Shown here in pieces: positions 1 through 8,018 of a DNA stretch of 64,000 nt (positions are counted from its first letter, which is position 1; the number at the start of each line of letters is the position of its first letter). The DNA is from Flavivirga eckloniae. Lineage in GTDB: Bacteria; Bacteroidota; Bacteroidia; Flavobacteriales; Flavobacteriaceae. A model generated the notes under the pieces. That model worked only from the letters and a program-made list of their open reading frames with translations, ran no database searches and was not told the origin of the DNA. Position numbers and translations under genes: made by a program. Where the stretch lies: positions 3,735,001-3,799,000 of the forward strand of contig NZ_CP025791.1 of the NCBI RefSeq assembly GCF_002886045.1, in the 5' to 3' direction.

Positions 1-1
1 T

Positions 2-322
2 TTGGAGTGGCATCAAGAAAATCCAAATGAATTGATAACACATTGGTTAGAAGATCCGATTAAAGTGTTTACTCCAAACGGAAATGGGTTATATCCAGAG
101 GCACTCAATACTTCCAGAATCCCGGCAGGTCATCCAGAAGGGTATTTAGAGGCTTTTGCAACTATTTATAAAAATTTCGCAACGCATTTAATGGCTATTT
201 TAAACGGAGAAACAATGAATACTCCAGATTATCCAACCGCTAAAGATGGGGTTAGAGGGATGAAGTTTATCTATGCAGCTGTTGCAAGTGATACCAATAA
301 TGCAGCTTGGACAAAAATTTAA
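2..322 (+). CDS. Gfo/Idh/MocA family oxidoreductase, C-terminal fragment (5' end outside window)
   Basis: The frame is open from the first bases of the window, so only about the last 106 residues are visible and the true start lies upstream. The fragment (…HWLEDPIKVFTPNGNGLYPE… and …GVRGMKFIYAAVASDTNNA…) resembles the C-terminal part of NAD(P)-dependent sugar or inositol dehydrogenases of the Gfo/Idh/MocA family. The Rossmann domain is not in view. The next genes, a xylose-isomerase-like TIM barrel protein and a DUF1080 protein, are frequent companions of this family in Bacteroidota, which supports a role in oxidising a sugar or 3-keto-glycoside. The substrate cannot be told from this fragment. 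Confidence 0.72.
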   Translation: MEWHQENPNELITHWLEDPIKVFTPNGNGLYPEALNTSRIPAGHPEGYLEAFATIYKNFATHLMAILNGETMNTPDYPTAKDGVRGMKFIYAAVASDTNNAAWTKI

Positions 323-336
323 AAACAAAAATCTAC

Positions 337-370
337 AAACCAGTCAGGTTTCAAAAACCTGACTGGTTTT
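337..370 (+). terminator. Rho-independent terminator after the oxidoreductase
   Basis: A long perfect stem (AAACCAGTCAGGTTT paired with AAACCTGACTGGTTT) with a short loop begins 15 bases after the stop codon and ends in a T run. A related hairpin occurs at 11344-11376, so it may also belong to a dispersed palindrome family. Confidence 0.7.
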
Positions 371-398
371 ACAAATTATAAAAAAATACAAGTTCTCA

Positions 399-430
399 GT
401 TCCTCCCTTCAGGGAGGTTAGGAGGGGCTT
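399..430 (+). repeat. Dispersed palindromic intergenic repeat
   Basis: The element contains CCTCCCTTCAGGGAGG followed by TTAGGAGGGGC. Two degenerate relatives lie at 7111-7146 (opposite orientation) and 7178-7212. It sits between the terminator and the TIM-barrel gene and has no coding potential. Confidence 0.55.
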
Positions 431-444
431 TTAAGAGTAATATT

Positions 445-1497
445 ATGAAAACAATAAAAGGACCAGCAGTGTTTTTAGCACAATTCGCTGGAGATAATGC
501 ACCATTTAACAGCCTGGATGGTATGTGTAAATGGGCTGCAGATTTAGGGTATAAGGGTATTCAAATTCCAACCTGGGAACCTAGTTTGATAGATGTGGAA
601 AAAGCAGCAGAAAGTCAAACATATTGCGATGAGCTAAAAGGAAAAGTAGCATCTTATGGATTAGAAATAACAGAATTGTCCACACACTTACAAGGGCAGT
701 TGGTAGCAGTTAACCCTGCTTACGATACCATGTTTGATGGTTTTGCACCCGAACATGTTAGAAATAACCCAAAAGCAAGAACCGCATGGGCTATAGATTT
801 TGTTAAAAAATCGGGAACTGCCAGTGGAAGATTAGGCTTAAAAGCGCATGCAACATTTTCCGGAGCGTTAATGTGGCATACTATGTATCCGTGGCCGCAA
901 CGCCCCAATGGATTGGTAGAAATGGGCTTTAAAGAATTAGCAGATCGCTGGATTCCCATATTGAATCATTTTGATGAACATGGCGTAGATGTATGTTATG
1001 AACTTCATCCGGGAGAAGATCTTCATGATGGAATTACGTTTGAACGTTTTTTAGAAGCAACAAATAATCATAAGCGGGCTAATATAATTTATGACCCGAG
1101 TCATTTTGTGCTTCAACAGTTAGATTATTTAACCTTTATAGATTATTATCATGAGCGCATTAAAGCGTTTCATGTAAAAGATGCCGAATTTAATCCAACG
1201 GGAAAACAAGGTGTTTATGGTGGGTATGCCAATTGGAAAGATAGAGCTGGACGTTTTAGATCGTTAGGAGATGGTCAGGTAGATTTTAAAGGGATTTTTT
1301 CAAAACTAACAAAATACGAATGTGATGTTTGGGCTGTTATGGAATGGGAATGTTGTGTAAAATCTTCGGAACAAGGAGCAAGAGAAGGCGCGCCTTTTAT
1401 TCAAGAACATATTATTGAAGCCGCTGAACGTAGTTTTGATGATTTTGCAGGTGACGATGTTGATGAAGCACAATTAAAGAATATACTCGGCTTATAA
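445..1497 (+). CDS. Sugar phosphate isomerase/epimerase (xylose-isomerase-like TIM barrel)
   Basis: This 350-residue cytoplasmic protein has the AP-endonuclease-2/xylose-isomerase-like TIM barrel. Metal-binding-type segments are visible: CYELHPGEDLHDG near residue 190, NIIYDPSHF near 215, AFHVKDAEF near 245 and VMEWECC near 300; the acidic and histidine residues in these are the usual divalent-metal ligands. No signal peptide is present. The likely role is isomerisation or epimerisation of a keto sugar in the same pathway as the upstream oxidoreductase and the downstream DUF1080 protein. Family members vary widely in substrate, so the exact reaction is not assigned. The gene follows a terminator and a repeat, so it may have its own promoter. 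Confidence 0.85.
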   Translation: MKTIKGPAVFLAQFAGDNAPFNSLDGMCKWAADLGYKGIQIPTWEPSLIDVEKAAESQTYCDELKGKVASYGLEITELSTHLQGQLVAVNPAYDTMFDGFAPEHVRNNPKARTAWAIDFVKKSGTASGRLGLKAHATFSGALMWHTMYPWPQRPNGLVEMGFKELADRWIPILNHFDEHGVDVCYELHPGEDLHDGITFERFLEATNNHKRANIIYDPSHFVLQQLDYLTFIDYYHERIKAFHVKDAEFNPTGKQGVYGGYANWKDRAGRFRSLGDGQVDFKGIFSKLTKYECDVWAVMEWECCVKSSEQGAREGAPFIQEHIIEAAERSFDDFAGDDVDEAQLKNILGL

Positions 1498-1555
1498 TTC
1501 GGGTATGAAATTGCACGTTGCCAAAGTCTATTAATGAACTTAAAAAAGAAACATT

Positions 1556-2359
1556 TTGGATATTAAAAAAACAGTTTTAGTTGCTTTAACGGGTATTTGT
1601 CTTTTAGCATGCGCTAATAAGAATGAAAATGACGAGACACCTATTAAAACAAAAGTAGAAGAAGTTAAAAAAGAGCCAACCGATCCTAAAGCTACTGAGT
1701 TTTACGAGCCTGTGCCACCTGTAGTAAACCCTACCGGACAACATGGTGTGCCAAGTGATGCCATTGTATTATTTAATGGTAAAGGTTTTGATAATTGGGT
1801 GCATGCTGATGATGGTAGTTCAGTACAATGGATTTTAAAAGATGATGGTTCTATGACGGTTAAGGATAAATCTGGAGATATTAAAACAAAACAAGAGTTT
1901 GGCAGTGTGCAATTGCATATTGAATGGCGATCTTCGCCAGAGAAACGAGCTAGCGGACAAAACCGAAGCAATAGCGGTGTTTTTCTTCAAGAACGCTACG
2001 AAGTACAGGTTTTAGATAATAATGATAACGATACGTATGTAAACGGACAGGTAGGATCTATTTACAAGCAATCTGTTCCTTTAGCTAAGGCTTCTGTGCC
2101 TACTGGAGAATGGAATGCTTACGATATTATTTATCATGCCCCGGAGTTCAATTCGGAAGGAGATAAAACAAAATCGGCAACGATTACGGTATTGCATAAC
2201 GGCGTTTTAATTCAGGATCATTTTGAAATTCAAGGCACTACGGAATACATTGGTTGGCCTAAAAATAAACCACATGGTAAAGCAGCGTTAAGGCTTCAGG
2301 ATCATCGGGATAATAGCGGTGTGAGTTATCGAAATATTTGGGTTCGGGAGTTGGATTAA
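1556..2359 (+). CDS. DUF1080 (3-keto-disaccharide hydrolase-type) lipoprotein
   Basis: The 267-residue product starts with a lipoprotein signal peptide (VALTGICLLAC, lipobox cysteine near residue 19), a charged linker, and then a DUF1080 domain from about residue 68 (IVLFNGKGFDNWVH) to the end (SYRNIWVREL). DUF1080 is a concanavalin-like beta sandwich; several members hydrolyse 3-keto-glycosides, which fits the neighbouring oxidoreductase and TIM-barrel genes. No ATG lies between the in-frame stop at 1541 and the signal peptide. Translation therefore seems to start at TTG 1556, or less likely at the preceding ATT. It is predicted to be anchored in a membrane facing the periplasm or the cell surface. 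Confidence 0.82.
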   Translation: MDIKKTVLVALTGICLLACANKNENDETPIKTKVEEVKKEPTDPKATEFYEPVPPVVNPTGQHGVPSDAIVLFNGKGFDNWVHADDGSSVQWILKDDGSMTVKDKSGDIKTKQEFGSVQLHIEWRSSPEKRASGQNRSNSGVFLQERYEVQVLDNNDNDTYVNGQVGSIYKQSVPLAKASVPTGEWNAYDIIYHAPEFNSEGDKTKSATITVLHNGVLIQDHFEIQGTTEYIGWPKNKPHGKAALRLQDHRDNSGVSYRNIWVRELD

Positions 2360-2431
2360 GGTCTTTCTTTATATATAATAAGTTGTTGTTTGTACTTATT
2401 TCTTCGCAGAAATGAGTTTGCATATGCCAAA

Positions 2432-3850
2432 TTACTTATGCAATGCTGCTTTGTATTTAGGGTTCATCATGTTTTCGATACTTAAGATTTTATCTAGTTC
2501 TTCTTCGGTGAGTAACTTTTTTTCTAACACTAATTCTCTAATGTTTTTACCTGTAGCTACTGCTTCCTTGCCAATAATATCCCCCATATGGTGACCGATA
2601 TAAGGGTTTAAAAACGTAATGATTCCAACTGAATTTAAAACCATTTCTTTAGTGTGTTCTGCATTAGCAGTAATACCTGAAATACACTTTTCTGCCAGTG
2701 TTACGCAAGCATTAGATAATAATTCTACAGATTCGAATAGACATTGCGCTAAAACAGGTTCCATTACATTTAATTGTAATTGACCAGCTTCGGCAGCAAA
2801 AGAAATCGTAACATCGTTCCCTATAATTTTAAAGCAAACTTGATTTACTACTTCAGGAATTACAGGGTTTACCTTTGCTGGCATAATAGACGATCCAGCC
2901 TGCATTTCAGGTAAATTAATTTCGTTTAAGCCACAGCGCGGACCAGAAGATAATAATCGTAAGTCATTACAAATTTTAGACAGCTTAACAGAACTTCTCT
3001 TTAAAGCCCCCGAAATCATAACATAAGCACCCGTATCGGAAGTGGCTTCAATTAAGTTTTCTGCTTTTACAAAACTAGCTTTCGTAAATTGCTGTAAATA
3101 TCCAATGGATAGTTCTGAATATCCTTTAGGCGCATTAATTCCTGTTCCAATGGCTGTTGCTCCCAAATTGACTTCAAGAATTAAATCTCTATTGCGTTTT
3201 AGATTTTTGGTTTCTTCTTTCAGGTTTGTTGACCAGGATGCGAATTCATCGCCCAAAGACATTGGTACGGCATCTTGTAATTGTGTGCGTCCCATTTTAA
3301 GGACTTTTTCAAATTCAGCAGCTTTTTTATCTAAATGCGTTGTGAGAATGTTGATTTTTTCGAGTAGATGGTTCATATAGTAATAAACAGCAACTCTAAA
3401 AGCAGTTGGGTAAGCATCATTAGTTGATTGCGATTTATTTACATGATCGTTCGGGTTTAAAATATCATAATTCCCTTTTTTAAAACCATTTAGTTCTAAA
3501 CCAACATTTGCAATCACTTCATTAGCGTTCATATTTACAGACGTACCTGCTCCACCTTGAAATACATCCGAAGGGAAGTATTGGGTATACTTTTCTAGAT
3601 TGTTTAATATCTCATCACAAGCTTGAAGAATCATGTCTGCTTTGTCCGATGGGATGGTTCCAATCTCTTTATTAGCAGCTGCACAAGCTTTTTTTGTGAG
3701 GATTAAACCTTTTACAAAAATGGGAAAATCACTTATTTTTGAGTTTGATATTTTAAAATTATTAATGGCTCTCTGAGTATGAATGCCATAATAAAATTCG
3801 TTTCCTATTTCTAATTCGCCTAGTAAGTCAATTTCTGTTCTTGTCTTCAT
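2432..3850 (-). CDS. aspA: Aspartate ammonia-lyase
   Basis: This 472-residue enzyme of the fumarase/aspartase superfamily converts L-aspartate to fumarate and ammonia in the cytoplasm. The superfamily signature [11 protein letters not shown] is at about residues 319-329, and [13 protein letters not shown] (about 100-112) is typical of aspartase and class II fumarase. The residue pattern (…[24 protein letters not shown]…) favours aspartase over fumarase. The length matches the family. The gene converges with the DUF1080 gene and diverges from the arginine cluster, so it is probably monocistronic. Aspartate is also consumed by argG in the divergent cluster, so the arrangement may be metabolically meaningful, but no shared regulator is visible. 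Confidence 0.93.
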   Translation of the reverse strand: MKTRTEIDLLGELEIGNEFYYGIHTQRAINNFKISNSKISDFPIFVKGLILTKKACAAANKEIGTIPSDKADMILQACDEILNNLEKYTQYFPSDVFQGGAGTSVNMNANEVIANVGLELNGFKKGNYDILNPNDHVNKSQSTNDAYPTAFRVAVYYYMNHLLEKINILTTHLDKKAAEFEKVLKMGRTQLQDAVPMSLGDEFASWSTNLKEETKNLKRNRDLILEVNLGATAIGTGINAPKGYSELSIGYLQQFTKASFVKAENLIEATSDTGAYVMISGALKRSSVKLSKICNDLRLLSSGPRCGLNEINLPEMQAGSSIMPAKVNPVIPEVVNQVCFKIIGNDVTISFAAEAGQLQLNVMEPVLAQCLFESVELLSNACVTLAEKCISGITANAEHTKEMVLNSVGIITFLNPYIGHHMGDIIGKEAVATGKNIRELVLEKKLLTEEELDKILSIENMMNPKYKAALHK

Positions 3851-3957
3851 GACATCAAGTTTTTAAATAATTTAAGTATCATTGAATTATTTAGAATAAA
3901 AAGACAAAAATATAGAGATATTAATAATTTTCATGAAAAAATTATTCGTTTTTACAG

Positions 3958-3985
3958 TTGGTATGAAAATAAAGTTATAGCTTTG
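3958..3985 (+). promoter_or_regulatory. Predicted Bacteroidota-type promoter of the arginine/proline cluster
   Basis: TTG at 3958-3960 and TAGCTTTG at 3978-3985 fit the Bacteroidota pattern (TTG near -33, TAnnTTTG near -7) with a 17-base gap. Transcription would start near 3990, at or next to the ATG of the first leader peptide, so that peptide may be read from a leaderless mRNA. This is sequence reading only. Confidence 0.5.
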
Positions 3986-3989
3986 CCCT

Positions 3990-4061
3990 ATGAAAATTTT
4001 AAATAAAATACGTTTCTCTGTTCCCGGTTTGCCCGCACGACGTCGCCGTCGCTGCATCTAA
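3990..4061 (+). CDS. Arginine-rich leader peptide 1 (candidate attenuator)
   Basis: This is a 23-codon reading frame starting MKILNKIRFSV and ending with five consecutive arginine codons (CGA CGT CGC CGT CGC, 4038-4052), then Cys-Ile and a TAA stop. Six of 23 codons are arginine. It lies directly downstream of a predicted promoter and about 220 bases ahead of the first gene of the arginine cluster, the classic place for a leader peptide that senses charged tRNA-Arg by ribosome stalling. The arginine codons can also fold locally (GCACGAC with GTCG-TGC, 4035-4055). No conventional ribosome binding site is present. The attenuation role is inferred from codon content and position. Confidence 0.6.
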   Translation: MKILNKIRFSVPGLPARRRRRCI

Positions 4062-4068
4062 TTCTTTC

Positions 4069-4200
4069 ATGCCCACAAACCAAAACGTAATTTTAATTTT
4101 TTTCATAGTGTCCAAAATATATTTCATAGCATTTCAAAATTCAGTTAATTTCTTAGTTAACACATACATTATGCGCCGTAATTTTCCACGTCGCCCGTAA
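4069..4200 (+). CDS. Leader peptide 2, hydrophobic with an arginine-rich end (candidate attenuator)
   Basis: This 43-codon frame begins seven bases after the stop of leader peptide 1, close enough for translational coupling. Its first 34 codons encode a hydrophobic stretch. The last nine, MRRNFPRRP (4171-4197), hold four arginines and could also be read as a separate mini-ORF from the internal ATG at 4171. The TAA stop (4198-4200) lies in the loop of the hairpin at 4190-4208. A ribosome waiting at the arginine pairs 4174-4179 or 4189-4194 would cover part of that stem. This matches a stalling-controlled attenuator ahead of the arginine genes, but function is inferred. Confidence 0.5.
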   Translation: MPTNQNVILIFFIVSKIYFIAFQNSVNFLVNTYIMRRNFPRRP

Positions 4201-4218
4201 GGGTGCGCTTCTATTTTT
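4190..4218 (+). terminator. Candidate attenuator hairpin before the arginine cluster
   Basis: CGCCC (4192-4196) can pair with GGGTG (4201-4205) around a GTAA tetraloop made of the last base of the Pro codon and the leader-peptide stop codon. A few weaker pairs extend the stem to 4190/4208, and TTCTATTTTT follows (4209-4218). An alternative pairing GCGC (4173-4176) with GCGC (4205-4208) competes with it. The stem is short, so termination strength is uncertain. Confidence 0.4.
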
Positions 4219-4284
4219 GAACTAGGTGAGTCCAGTTCAGCAATCAAAAAAGGTTAAAATTCAAATTAAAAAATAGATACAATA

Positions 4285-4908
4285 ATGGAGATTGTAATCG
4301 CTAATAAATCACATACTAAATACGCAGAGATTATTTGCGAAACTATTGCAGAATCAGCAAAGGTTAGGGGTACTGGTATTGCCAAACGAACACCAGAGTA
4401 TATTTCAACAAAAATGGAAAATGGCAACGCCGTTATTGCCTTAGATGGTGATGTGTTTGCAGGGTTTTGTTATATAGAACTTTGGGGACATGGAAAGTTT
4501 GTTGCCAATTCAGGGTTAATAGTACATCCAAATTACAGAGGCAAAGGCTTGGCGAAAAAGATAAAGCATAAGGTTTTTGCACATTCCAGAACAAAATTTC
4601 CAAATGCAAAAGTATTCAGTATTACAACAGGTTTGGCTGTAATGAAGTTGAATAGCGATTTAGGGTATAAACCCGTTACATTTTCAGAATTAACAGACGA
4701 TCAAACATTTTGGGATGGGTGTCAAACCTGTCAGAACTATGACGTTTTAACACGAACCAAACGAAAAATGTGTTTGTGTACCGGGATGTTATATGATGCG
4801 AAAGCAAACGAGAAAAAAGAATCAAAGAAAATAAAAGAAAAGGTTTTTAAAAGATTGAAACATATTAAGGAGACCATGTTTTTAAAAAAAGATAAAAAAG
4901 TAAAGTAA
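4285..4908 (+). CDS. GNAT acyltransferase, probable first step of arginine synthesis
   Basis: This 207-residue protein has a GNAT acetyltransferase fold. The acyl-CoA binding segment GLIVHPNYRGKGLAKKI is at about residues 77-93, and a lysine-rich tail occupies the last 40 residues. It is the first structural gene of the arginine cluster and its stop overlaps the argG start by one base, so translation is coupled. No ArgJ or classical ArgA is in the cluster, so this GNAT enzyme most likely acylates the amino group of glutamate (N-acetyl- or N-succinylglutamate synthase). A cysteine-rich stretch (CQTCQNYD … MCLCTG, about 151-172) is unusual and could bind metal. The acyl donor is not decided by the sequence, although Ala90 in the transcarbamylase suggests succinyl. 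Confidence 0.72.
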   Translation: MEIVIANKSHTKYAEIICETIAESAKVRGTGIAKRTPEYISTKMENGNAVIALDGDVFAGFCYIELWGHGKFVANSGLIVHPNYRGKGLAKKIKHKVFAHSRTKFPNAKVFSITTGLAVMKLNSDLGYKPVTFSELTDDQTFWDGCQTCQNYDVLTRTKRKMCLCTGMLYDAKANEKKESKKIKEKVFKRLKHIKETMFLKKDKKVK

Positions 4909-6086
4909 TGAAAAAATTAGTAATAGCATATAGTGGCGGGTTAGATACATCGTATTGCGCAGTAAGTTTATCTAAAACATATGAAGTGCATGCAGTAAGT
5001 GTAAATACCGGAGGATTTACACAAGGGGAAATCGATCATATTGAAAGTAATGCTTATAAAATGGGTGTTACTACCTATAAGAATATTGATGCAGTTGCTA
5101 CATTTTACCAAAAAGTAGTAAAGTATTTAATTTATGGTAATGTTTTAAAGAACAATACCTACCCGTTATCTGTAAGCGCAGAACGAATCATTCAAGCCAT
5201 TGAGATTGTAGAATACGCAAAAAGTATCGGTGCAGAATATATTGCACATGGAAGTACAGGCGCAGGAAACGATCAAGTAAGATTCGACATGATTTTTCAA
5301 ACCTTGGCTCCAGAGATTGAAATCATCACACCAATTAGAGATCAAAAATTAACCAGACAAGAGGAGATAGACTATTTAAAATCTAACGGAATTGATATGT
5401 CTTGGGAAAAAGCACAATACTCCATTAACAAAGGACTTTGGGGGACCAGTGTTGGAGGGTCTGAAACCTTAGAGTCTGAAAAACCATTACCAAGCGAAGC
5501 CTATCCATCTCAATTAGAAAAAGAAGGCGAAGAAAAAGTAACACTTACTTTTAAAAATGGAGAGTTTGTAGCATTGAATGGTGAAGAAAACACACCAGAA
5601 GTTAATATTGAATTATTAAATAATATAGCTTCGACTTATGCTATTGGAAGAGATATCCATGTTGGTGATACTATTGTTGGTATAAAAGGGCGTGTAGGTT
5701 TTGAAGCTGCAGCAGCTTTAATTACCGTAAAAGCGCACCATTTATTAGAAAAGCATACCCTTACCAAATGGCAGCTTCAGCATAAAGAATACCTATCAAG
5801 TTTTTACGGAATGCATTTACATGAAGGTCAGTATTTAGATCCGGTAATGCGAAATATCGAAGCCTTTTTACAAAGTAGTCAAGAGCAAGTAAGCGGTGAT
5901 GTAACCGTGACATTAAAACCATATCATTTCTCATTAGATGGTATAGTATCAGAACATGATTTAATGAATGCCAAGTTTGGTAGTTACGGAGAAGTCAATA
6001 AAGGATGGACCGCAGATGAAGCGAAAGGATTCATTAAAATTATTGGAAATCAAAATAAAATATACCAACAGGTAAATAATTCGTAA
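4908..6086 (+). CDS. argG: Argininosuccinate synthase
   Basis: This 392-residue enzyme joins citrulline and aspartate using ATP to form argininosuccinate. The N-terminal PP-loop AYSGGLDTSYC (about residues 8-18) is the diagnostic ATP-binding motif, and STGAGNDQVRFD (about 117-128) is the conserved citrulline/aspartate-binding region. The length is near the family norm. It overlaps the GNAT gene by one base (TAATG) and precedes argC by 39 bases, consistent with one operon. Confidence 0.95.
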   Translation: MKKLVIAYSGGLDTSYCAVSLSKTYEVHAVSVNTGGFTQGEIDHIESNAYKMGVTTYKNIDAVATFYQKVVKYLIYGNVLKNNTYPLSVSAERIIQAIEIVEYAKSIGAEYIAHGSTGAGNDQVRFDMIFQTLAPEIEIITPIRDQKLTRQEEIDYLKSNGIDMSWEKAQYSINKGLWGTSVGGSETLESEKPLPSEAYPSQLEKEGEEKVTLTFKNGEFVALNGEENTPEVNIELLNNIASTYAIGRDIHVGDTIVGIKGRVGFEAAAALITVKAHHLLEKHTLTKWQLQHKEYLSSFYGMHLHEGQYLDPVMRNIEAFLQSSQEQVSGDVTVTLKPYHFSLDGIVSEHDLMNAKFGSYGEVNKGWTADEAKGFIKIIGNQNKIYQQVNNS

Positions 6087-6125
6087 GTTATTGAGAAGCA
6101 CAACACAACAATAAATCGTATAAAA

Positions 6126-7109
6126 ATGGAAAAAATTGAAGTTGGGATTATAGGAGGTGCTGGTTATACAGCAGGAGAGTTGGTGAGATTATTAGTATCG
6201 CATCCAAAAACGAATATTAATTTTGTATTCAGTACATCCAATGCTGGCAATAAAATTAGTCATATCCACCAGGATTTAGTGGGGACTTTAGATTTAAAAT
6301 TTACAGACACCGTTAATCCAAATGTCGATGTATTGTTTTTGTGTTTAGGTCATGGTAATTCGGTGAAGTTTTTAGAGAACAATACGTTTTCGGACAGCAC
6401 AAAGATTATCGATTTAGGAAACGATTTCAGATTAGAAAAAGATAAGGTTTTTGACGGTAAAAACTTTGTGTACGGTTTACCCGAATTACAAAAAGAAGCC
6501 ATTAAATCTGCTAACTATATTGCTAATCCGGGATGTTTTGCAACAGCCATTCAATTAGCATTATTGCCATTAGCAGACAAGGATTTATTAAATAACGATG
6601 TGCATATTAATGCTGTAACCGGAGCCACAGGAGCAGGAACATCGTTATCGGCAACAACCCATTACACATGGCGAGATAATAACTTTTCGTATTACAAGCC
6701 ATTTACGCATCAGCATTTAGGAGAAATAAATCAGTCCGTAAATCAGTTGCAAAACGATTTTTCTTCAGATATTTTGTTTATGCCAAACAGGGGGAATTTT
6801 TCAAGAGGCATTTTTGCAACCCTTTATACAGATTTTGAAGGCACCGTTGAAGAAGCCATCTCGATTTACAAAGATTTTTATAAAGATGCCAAGTTTACGT
6901 TTGTTTCAGATGCAACGATTCATTTAAAACAGGTGGTAAACACGAATAAATGCATCATACATTTACATAAGCATAATAATAAGTTGTTGATTACAAGTAT
7001 AATTGATAACTTGTTAAAAGGAGCGTCTGGACAAGCTATTCAAAACATGAATTTAATGTTCGGACTAGAAGAAACCGAAGGGTTAAAGCTGAAGGGGACT
7101 TATTTTTAA
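6126..7109 (+). CDS. argC: N-acetyl(succinyl)-gamma-glutamyl-phosphate reductase
   Basis: This 327-residue NADPH-dependent reductase converts acyl-glutamyl-phosphate to the semialdehyde, step three of arginine synthesis. The N-terminal Rossmann motif GIIGGAGYTAGEL (about residues 8-20) and the catalytic-cysteine motif NPGCFAT (Cys about 137) are intact. Its partner kinase argB is nine genes further on in the same cluster. A pair of degenerate palindromic repeats follows before proC. Confidence 0.95.
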   Translation: MEKIEVGIIGGAGYTAGELVRLLVSHPKTNINFVFSTSNAGNKISHIHQDLVGTLDLKFTDTVNPNVDVLFLCLGHGNSVKFLENNTFSDSTKIIDLGNDFRLEKDKVFDGKNFVYGLPELQKEAIKSANYIANPGCFATAIQLALLPLADKDLLNNDVHINAVTGATGAGTSLSATTHYTWRDNNFSYYKPFTHQHLGEINQSVNQLQNDFSSDILFMPNRGNFSRGIFATLYTDFEGTVEEAISIYKDFYKDAKFTFVSDATIHLKQVVNTNKCIIHLHKHNNKLLITSIIDNLLKGASGQAIQNMNLMFGLEETEGLKLKGTYF

Positions 7110-7110
7110 A

Positions 7111-7212
7111 GGGCTCCCCTAATCCCTCCAAAGGAAGAGGGTTAAATGAATAAAAAATAATAACATAAAATAATAGCTTCTTGTCCCCCTTAGGAGAGGT
7201 TAAGAGAGGCCC
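7111..7212. repeat. Two degenerate palindromic repeats, inverted pair, between argC and proC
   Basis: GGGCTCCCCTAATCCCTCC (from 7111) and CCCCCTTAGGAGAGGTTAAG (from 7185) are related to the element at 399-430, in opposite orientations. The first lies two bases after the argC stop. The pair may fold into one long hairpin in the transcript. No coding potential was seen. Confidence 0.5.
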
Positions 7213-7222
7213 ATAGAAAACG

Positions 7223-8017
7223 ATGAAAATAGCAATAATAGGAACAGGAAACTTAGGAAGTTCAATAGCAAAAGGACTCATTAACAATAAGTCTTTTACA
7301 TCACTATATTTAAGTGATAAAAACACCTCGGCTGTTAAAGCTTTTAGTAATGAAGATTATGTAACACTAACAGATGATAATGTGTTGGCTGTTGAAGAAT
7401 CCGACATGGTCATTTTCGCACTTCAACCTAAGCATATTGATGCTGTTTTAACTAGTGTTGCGCCGAAAATAACAGAAAATCATGTCATTATTTCTGTAGC
7501 AGCCGGAGTAGATATTCTAAGAATAGAAGGTATTATTGGAAGCGATAAAAATATCATCCGGGTCATGCCTAATACTGCGATCTCAATTGGTAAATCCATG
7601 ACCTGTTTGTGTGCCAACGAAAAAGGACAGGAAAAGATAGGGTTAGCACAAAAAATATTTGATCAGTTGGGGACTACGATGGTAATTTCAGAAGACCTGG
7701 TGCAAGCTGCAACCGTTATATGTGCCAGTGGAATAGCCTTTTGGATGCGTTTGGCTCGTGCTACAACACAAGGCGCCATTCAATTAGGTTTTGAAGCCGA
7801 GCAAGCACACGAATTAGCTACACAAACATGCTACGGTGCTGCCAGTTTATTGATAGAATCCGGAAGACACCCGGAACAAGAAATTGATCGTGTAACCACA
7901 CCAAGCGGTTGTACTATCGAAGGATTAAATGCGATGGAACACCAAGGGTTAAGCTCTGCTTTAATACAAGGTATAGTAGCTTCTTTCGAAAAAATTAACC
8001 AACTAAAAAAGAATTAA
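7223..8017 (+). CDS. proC: Pyrroline-5-carboxylate reductase
   Basis: This 264-residue NAD(P)H enzyme makes L-proline from pyrroline-5-carboxylate. The nucleotide-binding motif IIGTGNLGSSIAKGL is at the N-terminus, and the conserved proline-binding segment of the C-terminal half (…HPEQEIDRVTTPSGCTIEGLNAMEHQG…) is present. It stands inside the arginine cluster and its stop is two bases from argD. The proC, proA and proB genes are thus interleaved with arg genes, suggesting co-ordinate supply of proline and arginine from glutamate. Confidence 0.94.
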   Translation: MKIAIIGTGNLGSSIAKGLINNKSFTSLYLSDKNTSAVKAFSNEDYVTLTDDNVLAVEESDMVIFALQPKHIDAVLTSVAPKITENHVIISVAAGVDILRIEGIIGSDKNIIRVMPNTAISIGKSMTCLCANEKGQEKIGLAQKIFDQLGTTMVISEDLVQAATVICASGIAFWMRLARATTQGAIQLGFEAEQAHELATQTCYGAASLLIESGRHPEQEIDRVTTPSGCTIEGLNAMEHQGLSSALIQGIVASFEKINQLKKN

Positions 8018-8018
8018 A

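Noticed and set aside
2412-2594. 60-codon frame on the plus strand over the end of aspA
   Set aside because: It is a shadow of the well-supported aspA gene on the opposite strand.
4171-4200. MRRNFPRRP as an independent mini-ORF
   Set aside because: It is in frame with a longer frame starting at 4069, so it was described as the end of leader peptide 2; separate initiation cannot be ruled out.
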